A stretch of 8,898 nucleotides of DNA from an uncultured Clostridia bacterium. GTDB taxonomy: Bacteria > Bacillota > Clostridia > Christensenellales > Borkfalkiaceae. A program made the translations under genes and the position numbers. Below are positions 1-5,630 of the stretch, one piece after another. How positions within the stretch are numbered: position 1 is the stretch's first letter; every line of letters starts with the position of its first letter. The stretch covers positions 1 through 8,898 of the forward strand of contig CANREK010000046.1 in NCBI GenBank assembly GCA_947629605.1, in the 5' to 3' direction. A model generated the notes under the pieces. That model saw only the letters and a list, made by a program, of their open reading frames with translations, searched no databases and was not told the DNA's origin.

Positions 1-2190
1 CGCCGCCAAGCTCGCACATTCCGCCGTCACGGGCTCGTAGGTGTTGCCCTTGCCGACGTAGTTGAGCGTCCACGACTTGTTGTCTGTCCCCGCCGTTACG
101 GTGTAGCCGACGTTCGGCTTGGTCGTAAAGGTGAGCGCTGTGCCGTCCACGGGGGTGTAAGGCTCGTCGCTCGTGCTCTCGCTTGCGGCGAATTTGAGCG
201 CGGAGACGGTGAGGCTTCCTGCATGCGTTGCCGTATCATCATATTTCGAGGTGTCGGGCATGAGTTGGATCTTGTCCACAGCTCCGTCAAATTTGATGAC
301 ACATTCCACTTCTGCACCCGCGGGAATGGTGAAGTAAGACCCGCCGTTCGTCGTGTTTGTCTCGACTGTCACGCCGTCCATTGTTGCAGAGACGTTGACA
401 TCCGAATTCTTGGTGTAGCCGCTTGCCGCATTCTCTGTATCCTTTTCATTGTTGACGAGGCTGATGCGGAGAAATACGCTTTCCGTGCCGTTGTTTTTGA
501 TCTTAAAGTGCGCGAGATTCGTATTTGCCGCGGCGGCGGGGGCGGGCATTTCCACATTCTTATAGGAAGCACCTTGTGCCGCAGTGTAGGTGATGTCCGC
601 AGACAATTTATCCGCAGAGAGAGCGACTGTGAAAGGATCTGTGCTTACAAATCCAAGCTCCTGTGCATCGATCTCGCTCCAATCGGTTGCATCCGTTGTG
701 GGAGGAGGGGTGGGATCGTCGGATGTGGCGCCTTCTCCCGCAAATTTGAGGCCCGAGACGGTGAGGTCGCCGCTGTATGTCTTGGTGTCACCGTTGGTCG
801 CAGAGTCGATCATGAGTTGGAGAGCCGCCGCGAGGCCGTTGTACTTGACTTCGCAAACTGCCGTCTTGCCCGCCTCGACGGTAAAGTAGGAGCCGCCGTT
901 GACGAGGTCGGTGTTGACCTTTTCGCCGTCCTGCGATGCCGCGGTGTTGATGCATTGGTTGGCCGCATTCTGCACGTTGACGCGGAGATTGACGGGCGCG
1001 GAGCCGTTGTTTTTCACGGTGAGCTGTAAAAACGCATGGCCCATCGCCGCCTCGGCAATATCCATCTGCACGTTTTGATAGCTGCCGCCCGCCAGATCCG
1101 AATAGGTGATCTGCGCCGACTTCTTGTCGGCCGCGGGCGTCACGGTGTAGGGGGCTGCGGTCGCAAATCCGAGGTCGACCGCCGTCTCCTCGCTCCAATC
1201 GCCGTCATAGACGTCGCCCTCTGCGGGTGCATAGGGGTCGCCCATGGGGGGAGCCGCTTTCACGGCCGAGGTCTTGACCCACAGGTAGTCAGCCGTCTTG
1301 CCGTCGGGACCGTTGAACTTGCCCATCCAGCCCTCGGCAGTACCCTTACCCGAGGTGTCGGAGGGATCGTCGGGTGCGCCCGCCCAATAGTTCATGAGGA
1401 TGCGTCCCGCCGTCTTGGGGAAGGTCTCGGCAGGGTTGATATTCGCCTTGTCGACACGGTAGACGGGCGTTCCGTCCACAAACCAAGTGATGTAGGTCTC
1501 CGTCCAGCGGAAGCCGTAGTTGTGGAATTCCTTGCTCGCGTCAAAGCCCAAGTCGTGCATGTGCTCATGGCCGCCCGTTCCGTTGGCGAAGTAGTTGAAC
1601 TGCACCTTGGTCGTGTCTTGGCCGAGGAACTCGATGTCGATCTCATCCCAAGGATTCGGCGTGCCGTCGGGGGTCTTATCGTAGGGACCCGTGCAGACGA
1701 AGAATGTGGAAGCCGTGCCCACGCTTGCGGAGGGCTTCATCCTGACCTCATAGTCGCCGTAGCCGTAGTAGTAGGTCGTCCGCGCCTCGCCGCCGTTCCA
1801 TTGGGTGCGGGCTTCGAGGGAGCCGTTGGGATTGTCTGCGAGGCCGAGATGCATCTGCCCGTCCGAATAGGTGAGCCGGGAAGCGCTCCAATTCGTGTTG
1901 AACACGCCGTCGTTCGTCCAGCCGTCGGATGCAAAGAGCACCTTATTCCCGGGATCGCCCTGCGCAAAGTCCGCGAGGATGCTGCCCGTGAGCGCAGTAT
2001 CCGTGAGTTTGTCGTCGTCTTTGGGGGGATCGTCGTCCTTCGGGGGGTTCTCGTCCTTCGGGGGATCGTTTTGGGTGATGTCCTCCGAGGGGTTCTTGTC
2101 GTTGTCGTCCTTCGGTGTGCCGCATCCCGCCAGCACGCCGAGGCCCAGCGTTGCAGCGAGAAGGGCGGCAAGAATGAGTTTTGCCTTCAT
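1..2190 (-). CDS. Modular GH16 licheninase-type lipoprotein, 3' end cut by window edge
   Basis: The reading frame is open from the ATG at 2190 to the left edge: 730 residues with no stop, so the C-terminus is missing. AGGAGG at 2198-2203 decides the start. Residues 1-23 form a lipoprotein signal ending in LAGC, with Cys23 as the lipidation site. A Pro/Lys/Asp linker (PPKDDD repeats) follows. Residues ~60-308 are a GH16 catalytic domain with WDEIDIEFLG at 181-190: Glu183 is the expected nucleophile, Asp185 the helper and Glu187 the acid/base. The ExDxE spacing without an extra residue is the licheninase form (beta-1,3-1,4-glucan endohydrolysis) rather than the laminarinase form. Two tandem modules of about 172 residues follow, each starting with DWSE (Trp332, Trp504), and a third seems to begin near 680. 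They look like beta-sandwich glycan-binding modules, but I cannot name the family. The gene is second in an operon, 25 bp after the short GH16 gene. Substrate is inferred from family resemblance. Confidence 0.9.
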   Translation of the reverse strand, partial: MKAKLILAALLAATLGLGVLAGCGTPKDDNDKNPSEDITQNDPPKDENPPKDDDPPKDDDKLTDTALTGSILADFAQGDPGNKVLFASDGWTNDGVFNTNWSASRLTYSDGQMHLGLADNPNGSLEARTQWNGGEARTTYYYGYGDYEVRMKPSASVGTASTFFVCTGPYDKTPDGTPNPWDEIDIEFLGQDTTKVQFNYFANGTGGHEHMHDLGFDASKEFHNYGFRWTETYITWFVDGTPVYRVDKANINPAETFPKTAGRILMNYWAGAPDDPSDTSGKGTAEGWMGKFNGPDGKTADYLWVKTSAVKAAPPMGDPYAPAEGDVYDGDWSEETAVDLGFATAAPYTVTPAADKKSAQITYSDLAGGSYQNVQMDIAEAAMGHAFLQLTVKNNGSAPVNLRVNVQNAANQCINTAASQDGEKVNTDLVNGGSYFTVEAGKTAVCEVKYNGLAAALQLMIDSATNGDTKTYSGDLTVSGLKFAGEGATSDDPTPPPTTDATDWSEIDAQELGFVSTDPFTVALSADKLSADITYTAAQGASYKNVEMPAPAAAANTNLAHFKIKNNGTESVFLRISLVNNEKDTENAASGYTKNSDVNVSATMDGVTVETNTTNGGSYFTIPAGAEVECVIKFDGAVDKIQLMPDTSKYDDTATHAGSLTVSALKFAASESTSDEPYTPVDGTALTFTTKPNVGYTVTAGTDNKSWTLNYVGKGNTYEPVTAECASLAA

Positions 2191-2197
2191 ATCTTTT

Positions 2198-2203
2198 CCT
2201 CCT
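2198..2203 (-). promoter_or_regulatory. Ribosome binding site of the modular GH16 gene
   Basis: The minus strand reads AGGAGG followed by seven bases and ATG. It lies inside the 25-bp gap between the two GH16 genes, a gap too short for a separate promoter, so the two genes should share one transcript. Confidence 0.8.
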
Positions 2204-2215
2204 AATCTTTTTGCT

Positions 2216-3079
2216 CTATTGTTCCGCCGCATAGGGCGAATAGCCGATCCATTGATAGCTTGCGCAAGCGGGCAGAAGTTTTTCGTCGAATGTGCCGCTC
2301 CAAGCATCGTTTCCCTTGCAGTTCCAGACATTCATCATGATCTGCGTGGGCGCCGAGGGGATATCCGTCTCGGCCGTGTGTACCGCCTTCCCGTCCACAT
2401 ACCATGTGATGGATGTCGGGAGCCAGAGGAAGGCGTATTCGTGGAAGTCCGCCGCGCCGTCGAAGCCGAGGGAATAGACGAATTCATGCCCGCCCTGCCC
2501 CTTGGTGTAGTAGTTGAATTGGATCTCCCGCGTGTTTTTCCCCAAAAATTCGATGTCGATCTCGTCCCACGGGCGCCCCGTGTAGGTGAAAAAGGAAGAG
2601 ATGACGCCGGGGCAGTTTGCCGCCTTCATGGAGACGGAGTAGAAGCCGTAAGAATAATATGCGTTGGAACGGTATTCCGACCCGCCGTAGCCGTTTTGCG
2701 TCTCGGTGAGAAAGAGCTGCATCTCCCCCGCCCCGAAGCGGACATTATCGGGGAGAAAGGTGCAGTTGAAGGGGTCCCCGTTGCGGCCCGACCGCTTGGA
2801 AAAGAGGGGAGACGCGCCCGCCGTAAACACGGCGATCTTTTCCTCCTCCGCCGTCAGACGCAGACTGTCTTGCGCCGCGCTGTCCTCGTCCTGCTTGCCC
2901 TCTTCGTCCTGCGGCGTCTGCGTCTCAGAGTCCTGCGGGCCGTTGTCCTGTGTTCCGCTGTCCTGCGTCACATTGTCGGGCCCCGAGCCGCCGTTTTGCG
3001 CGGCGCTCTGCTGCGGCGCACAGGCACAGGCAAAGAGAAAGAGCACGGCCGCGGCGGATGTCCATCGGCGCAGTTTCAT
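2216..3079 (-). CDS. GH16 licheninase-type beta-glucanase, secreted or lipid-anchored
   Basis: This 287-residue protein should hydrolyse mixed-linkage beta-1,3-1,4-glucan outside the cell. The N-terminus is a secretion signal (MKLRRWTS plus a hydrophobic stretch) with two Cys, at 18 and 20, that could serve as a lipobox cysteine; which one is uncertain. Residues ~28-72 are a low-complexity spacer rich in Gln-Asp pairs. Residues ~84-283 are the GH16 domain with WDEIDIEFLG at 171-180: Glu173, Asp175 and Glu177 are the expected catalytic residues, in the ExDxE spacing of licheninases. FNYYTKGQGGHE, TWYVDGKAVHT and MMNVWN match Bacillus licheninase from memory. Cys106 matches the FNC cysteine of Bacillus enzymes, but the second cysteine of their disulfide is absent. 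Start at 3079 is supported by AGGGGG at 3087-3092. This is the first gene of the GH16 operon. Unlike its downstream paralogue it has no accessory modules. Confidence 0.93.
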   Translation of the reverse strand: MKLRRWTSAAAVLFLFACACAPQQSAAQNGGSGPDNVTQDSGTQDNGPQDSETQTPQDEEGKQDEDSAAQDSLRLTAEEEKIAVFTAGASPLFSKRSGRNGDPFNCTFLPDNVRFGAGEMQLFLTETQNGYGGSEYRSNAYYSYGFYSVSMKAANCPGVISSFFTYTGRPWDEIDIEFLGKNTREIQFNYYTKGQGGHEFVYSLGFDGAADFHEYAFLWLPTSITWYVDGKAVHTAETDIPSAPTQIMMNVWNCKGNDAWSGTFDEKLLPACASYQWIGYSPYAAEQ

Positions 3080-3114
3080 AAGAATTCCCCCTATAAACTC
3101 TACCGTGTATCGAC

Positions 3115-3144
3115 ATTTTAATAGAAAAAAGACGCCCCGGTCAA
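3115..3144 (-). promoter_or_regulatory. Promoter of the GH16 operon
   Basis: On the minus strand TTGACC (3144-3139) is followed after 18 bp by TAAAAT (3120-3115), each one base from consensus. Transcription would begin near 3108 and give a leader of about 28 nt with AGGGGG before the ATG at 3079. The -35 box coincides with the loop of the terminator that closes the kinase gene. The 18-bp spacer matches that of the GH3 promoter. Confidence 0.7.
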
Positions 3145-3151
3145 GGAGCGT
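3125..3151 (-). terminator. Intrinsic terminator after the sensor kinase gene
   Basis: On the minus strand ACGCTCC (3151-3145) pairs with GGGGCGT (3138-3132), seven pairs including one G-T, across a six-base loop TTGACC. The stem is followed by C and six T (3130-3125). It lies about 20 bp after the kinase stop codon and would separate the regulator operon from the GH16 operon. Confidence 0.75.
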
Positions 3152-3155
3152 TTCT

Positions 3156-3185
3156 CAAATTGCAATATTTTTACACCGATTGCAT
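3156..3185 (-). promoter_or_regulatory. Tandem-repeat activator site upstream of the GH16 promoter
   Basis: Two direct repeats on the minus strand, ATGCAATCGG (distal, TGCAATCG at 3184-3177) and TTGCAATTTG (proximal, TGCAATTT at 3164-3157), have a 20-bp period, with TGTAA at 3175-3171 between them. The AAATTGCAAT core begins 12 bp from the -35 box. The distal unit lies in the last codons of the kinase gene, and its stop codon is part of the TGTAA. The same arrangement precedes the GH3 promoter. Binding by the LytTR regulator is inferred from repeat geometry only. Confidence 0.5.
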
Positions 3186-4529
3186 GTTTCCGAAGATGAT
3201 ATTGAGATGAAAGACGCCGTCTGCGGCATAGGCCGTGAGCTCTCCGCCGTACTTTCTTGCGATGAGACGAAGGGAGCGCATGCCGAAGCCGTGATAGTCC
3301 TTGTCTCCCTTGGTCGTGACGGGCAGACCGTCCTCAAAGGTGAGCGTGCCGTCGAAGTAGTTCTCTTCCTGCACGAGGAGCAGTCCGTCCTTGGACTTTA
3401 CGACGAGGTCGATGACCCGCCGCTCGGGCTCCTTGATGTTCTTGACGGCTTCGAGGGCGTTGTCGACGAGGTTGCCGAAGAGGCAGTAGAGGTCACCTTC
3501 CTCGATGAAGCCGAGTTTTCCGCCGTCGATCATGCAGGAGAGGTTGATGCGGTTCTGTTCGCAGAAGAGGCTCTTTTCGGTGAGAAGCACGTTGAGAAGG
3601 GGACTTCCCGTCTCGATGCGAGAGTCGTAAATGGAGATGCTCTTTTCGAGATCTTCCATGCTCGGCGTCCCCTCGGAGGCCAAAATCGCCAACTTATAGC
3701 GGATATCATGACATTTGACGTTGATGAGATCGATGGTCTCCTTGGAGATCCTGTACTGCTCTTCACTCTGGCGGATGGCGTATTTGAGATCTTCCACCTC
3801 GCGGCCGAGCTCGTCGGCGACGACCGTCTTGGAGGCAAAGAGAAAGACGATGACGCAGCAGACCGCCGAGAAGATGTTCCCCGTCTGCCGCAGGATGACA
3901 TAGTCGGGGTTTTCGAAGCGGTTTTCCCGTTCGACGCTCAGCCGTGCGAAGTAGACGTCCTCAAAGGAGCACAGGAGAATGGTGACGCCGAGCACAAAGA
4001 TCGTGATGGCGAGCATGCGGTAGTTGAGTTTGCAGGCTGAGAGCCTTTTCACGATGCCGCGGATGAGCAAAAAGTACACGGCGGCGGCGCAGATCGCAAA
4101 GAAAGAGTAGTACACGAGACGGTAGTAGAGGTCGAAATTCGCACCCCATGTATCGAAAATGCGGAAATTTTCGCCCGCCGTCCAAAAGATGAGGTAGAGT
4201 TTATAGACGAGATTCTGCGCCGCATAGGCGAGCGTACAGCAAAAGAGCACGCGGTAGAAGGATTCGTCAAAGCACAGCTGCGCAAGGCCGATCACGACCG
4301 CAAACAGCACGAGATAGACGGCGATGCGGCCAAAGACATTCTCCCCGAAATATTGATAGAACCACGCCGCGGGGATGCCCGCCGCAAAGAGGAGAAGGAG
4401 GGAAAGGGGAAGTTTCCACCAAAATCCGCCGCGCCGTTTGAGCGGCCACAGCATGAGGGCGCAGAAAACACAGAGCTCCCCCAAAAATTCCACGATGATG
4501 ATGCCGTAGATGCGGAAGAGTTCAGCCAT
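3171..4529 (-). CDS. AgrC-type (HPK10/GHKL) sensor histidine kinase
   Basis: This 452-residue membrane sensor should autophosphorylate and pass phosphate to the LytTR regulator encoded just upstream. Residues 1-~237 hold about seven hydrophobic segments (near 7-28, 37-57, 69-87, 94-115, 135-156, 172-189, 219-237). A charged, probably coiled-coil linker (DELGREVEDLKYAIRQ) follows. The H-box is KCHDIRYKLA with His274 as the likely phosphorylation site. The GHKL ATPase has an N-box GNLVDNALEAV (Asn353, Asn357) and a G-box with HGFGMRSL near 413-420. This matches the AgrC/ComD group, in which a multi-pass membrane domain usually senses peptides. The start at 4529 is preferred because GGAGGG at 4535-4540 is correctly spaced; the in-frame ATG at 4550 would add seven residues. 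The gene overlaps the regulator by 8 bp, so the two are probably translationally coupled. No peptide-pheromone gene is visible nearby, so the signal is unknown. Confidence 0.92.
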   Translation of the reverse strand: MAELFRIYGIIIVEFLGELCVFCALMLWPLKRRGGFWWKLPLSLLLLFAAGIPAAWFYQYFGENVFGRIAVYLVLFAVVIGLAQLCFDESFYRVLFCCTLAYAAQNLVYKLYLIFWTAGENFRIFDTWGANFDLYYRLVYYSFFAICAAAVYFLLIRGIVKRLSACKLNYRMLAITIFVLGVTILLCSFEDVYFARLSVERENRFENPDYVILRQTGNIFSAVCCVIVFLFASKTVVADELGREVEDLKYAIRQSEEQYRISKETIDLINVKCHDIRYKLAILASEGTPSMEDLEKSISIYDSRIETGSPLLNVLLTEKSLFCEQNRINLSCMIDGGKLGFIEEGDLYCLFGNLVDNALEAVKNIKEPERRVIDLVVKSKDGLLLVQEENYFDGTLTFEDGLPVTTKGDKDYHGFGMRSLRLIARKYGGELTAYAADGVFHLNIIFGNMQSV

Positions 4530-5241
4530 TGCCGCCCTCCGACCCCGCATACCAGCGGGCGAGTTCCGCGAGGAAGGCGTTGCGGCGGGGGCGACTGATG
4601 AGGAGGGTGTCGCTTCCCACCTGCACCGAGAGCCCCTTGATGCTCAGTATGAATTTGGGGTTGATGAGATAGCATTGATTGCACCGCAAAAAACCGAAGC
4701 CTTTGAGTTCGTCCTCGACCTTATAGAGCGCACCCGTCACTTCGATGACGTCGTCGACGAGATGATAGCGGAGACGGTGCCTTACGGTCTCCACATACAT
4801 GAGCTTGTCCGTCGAGATGCGGCAGAGCCCGCCCGCCGTATTCACCGTGACCGCCTGTCCCTCGTTCATGACATAGACGTCGAGCGCCTTTTTGAATTTG
4901 AGGGCGAAGTCGAAGTAGGAGACGGGCTTCAAGAGATAGGCGATGGCGTCCACTTCGTAGCCCCGCTGTGCGTATTGGACAAGGTTGGTGATGAAGATGA
5001 TGGAGACCGTCTTGTCGAGAGCGCGGAGCTCCACGGCGGCACTCATGCCGTCACGGTGGGGCATCTGGATATCCATGAACACGACAGAATAGAGGGGTTG
5101 GTACCCCGTCAAAAATTCCACCGCATCATGAAAGCGGCAGATGTTGAACTCCTGCCCGTTGCTCTTTGCATACTGTTCGATATGAGCTCGGAGCGCGGCG
5201 GCGGCCGCATCCTCATCCTCGACGATCGCAATGTTTCTCAT
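4522..5241 (-). CDS. LytTR-family (AgrA-like) response regulator
   Basis: This 239-residue DNA-binding response regulator is the partner of the overlapping kinase. Residues 1-~118 are a receiver domain: acidic pocket at Glu8/Asp9, phosphoacceptor Asp57 in FMDIQMP, Thr85 in IIFITN and Lys105 in LLKPV. Residues ~130-232 are a LytTR DNA-binding domain, with KLMYVET, FLRCNQCYLINPKFI and ISRPRRNAFLAEL in the expected order. The frame stays open upstream to 5334, but the start at 5241 is chosen because MRNIAIVEDED is the normal receiver N-terminus and a purine-rich AGGAAGGG precedes it; the extension would cross the promoter. It has its own near-consensus promoter. LytTR proteins bind tandem direct repeats, and such repeats lie upstream of both glucanase promoters here, so control of those units is the likely role (inference). 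Confidence 0.94.
   Translation of the reverse strand: MRNIAIVEDEDAAAAALRAHIEQYAKSNGQEFNICRFHDAVEFLTGYQPLYSVVFMDIQMPHRDGMSAAVELRALDKTVSIIFITNLVQYAQRGYEVDAIAYLLKPVSYFDFALKFKKALDVYVMNEGQAVTVNTAGGLCRISTDKLMYVETVRHRLRYHLVDDVIEVTGALYKVEDELKGFGFLRCNQCYLINPKFILSIKGLSVQVGSDTLLISRPRRNAFLAELARWYAGSEGGNG
4535..4540 (-). promoter_or_regulatory. Ribosome binding site that sets the kinase start
   Basis: GGAGGG followed by five bases and ATG at 4529, inside the 3' end of the regulator gene. It favours this ATG over the in-frame ATG at 4550 and fits coupled translation across the 8-bp overlap. Confidence 0.7.
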
Positions 5242-5260
5242 AAGAATTCCCTTCCTCCGT

Positions 5261-5289
5261 ATTGTAACAGATGAAGGGAAAGTTGTCAA
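5261..5289 (-). promoter_or_regulatory. Promoter of the regulator-kinase operon
   Basis: TTGACA (5289-5284), a perfect -35, is followed after exactly 17 bp by TACAAT (5266-5261), five of six to consensus. Transcription would begin near 5254, leaving only about 13 nt before the ATG, so the Shine-Dalgarno purines (AGGAAGGG) sit at or near the transcript's 5' end. A single CAATTTA (5304-5298) lies 8 bp upstream of the -35. It resembles one unit of the repeats at the enzyme promoters, but at a different spacing and without a partner. Confidence 0.8.
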
Positions 5290-5370
5290 GACAGGAATAA
5301 ATTGAGTGGGGGGGGATGATGAGCATGGCGGCACGCCGTGTGCTCAGGGTCGGCATGAGCGCGGCCCCGC

Positions 5371-5510
5371 GTCATTCTGAGCCCGTAGGGCTGTAAAGAG
5401 TACGAAACCTGACCCGAAGAATCTCGCGGGGCAATTATGGACAACTGTGCGGCGAGATGCTTCGGACACTCTTCCGTAGACTTCGTTCTTGCTCACGGGC
5501 TCAGCATGAC
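5371..5510. repeat. MITE-like intergenic inverted-repeat element, about 140 bp
   Basis: The ends are a 16-bp inverted repeat with one mismatch: GTCATTCTGAGCCCGT at 5371-5386 and the complement of GTCATGCTGAGCCCGT at 5495-5510. An inner inverted repeat with one mismatch pairs GAAGAATCTCGC (5416-5427) with GCGAGATGCTTC (5452-5463). Each arm can fold on itself as ATxCTGA...GAAGxAT. There is no coding capacity and no clear target-site duplication. It resembles the widespread intergenic GTCATTCTGAGCG-type bacterial repeats from memory; whether it was mobilised by a transposase is not shown. Confidence 0.7.
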
Positions 5511-5543
5511 GCCGCACATATCGCTTCTAATCGCCCCACCGCA

Positions 5544-5567
5544 ATTTTTAATTTTTAATTTTCAATT
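5544..5567. repeat. AT-rich 7-bp tandem repeat
   Basis: ATTTTTA, ATTTTTA, ATTTTCA and a partial ATT in tandem, within otherwise GC-rich DNA. It lies between the 140-bp element and the single hairpin arm. Its role is unknown; it could be a spacer or a flexible intergenic tract. Confidence 0.6.
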
Positions 5568-5585
5568 AAGTTCCGCCCGTTTGTC

Positions 5586-5613
5586 GGGATCCTTCGGCTA
5601 CGCCTCAGGATGA
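5586..5613 (-). repeat. Single short arm related to the inverted-repeat element
   Basis: On the minus strand this reads TCATCCTGAGGCGTAGCC then GAAGGATCC. It folds as ATCCT, GA, GGC, loop GTA, GCC, GA, AGGAT: a hairpin with tandem G-A mismatches between two stems. The outer stem has the same form as both arms of the 140-bp element, with a different but still paired third position. Confidence 0.6.
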
Positions 5614-5628
5614 GCGCAGAGCGCTCAT
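5610..5628. other. Perfect hairpin at the 3' end of the GH3 gene
   Basis: ATGAGCGC, loop of three, GCGCTCAT: an eight-pair perfect stem directly after the GH3 stop codon (5631-5633). A short T-run follows it on the plus strand but not on the minus strand, so for the GH3 transcript it is a 3' hairpin rather than a standard terminator. It shares its TCAT with the adjoining repeat arm. Confidence 0.55.
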
Positions 5629-5630
5629 TT

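Larger units (their letters stand above)
5242..5630. other. 389-bp gap between regulator and GH3 genes
   Basis: No convincing gene. From left to right it holds the regulator promoter, a run of eight G (5308-5315), about 55 bp with no recognised feature, the inverted-repeat element (5371-5510), the AT-rich 7-bp repeat, a related short hairpin, and a perfect hairpin touching the GH3 stop codon. No intrinsic terminator with a T-tract is visible for the GH3 gene on the minus strand. Confidence 0.75.

Noticed and set aside
1036..4040. Several long plus-strand open frames (1036-2205, 1871-3121, 2706-4040)
   Set aside because: All are antisense to the GH16 and kinase genes and overlap each other; none has a recognisable domain or a convincing ribosome binding site.
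5298..5304. Single CAATTTA near the regulator promoter as an autoregulation site
   Set aside because: There is no partner 20 bp upstream and the distance to the -35 (8 bp) differs from the 11 bp seen at the enzyme promoters; a 7-mer is common by chance.
5308..5315. Run of eight G as a phase-variation tract for the regulator
   Set aside because: It lies upstream of the -35, outside the promoter core and any gene, so a length change has no clear effect; a single tract is weak evidence.
5242..5334. N-terminal extension of the response regulator to 5334
   Set aside because: It would cross the near-consensus promoter and place about 31 non-receiver residues before MRNIAIVEDED; the ATG at 5241 has proper spacing.
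5316..5396. Short plus-strand frame of 26 codons starting ATGATGAGC, possible peptide pheromone gene
   Set aside because: It runs into the inverted-repeat element, has no hydrophobic leader or conserved Cys/Pro pattern of AgrD-like peptides, and the purines before it are just the G-run.
5371..5510. CRISPR array or riboswitch in the gap
   Set aside because: There are no regularly spaced identical repeats with unique spacers, and the structure is an inverted repeat upstream of no leader-controlled gene; I recognise no riboswitch core.
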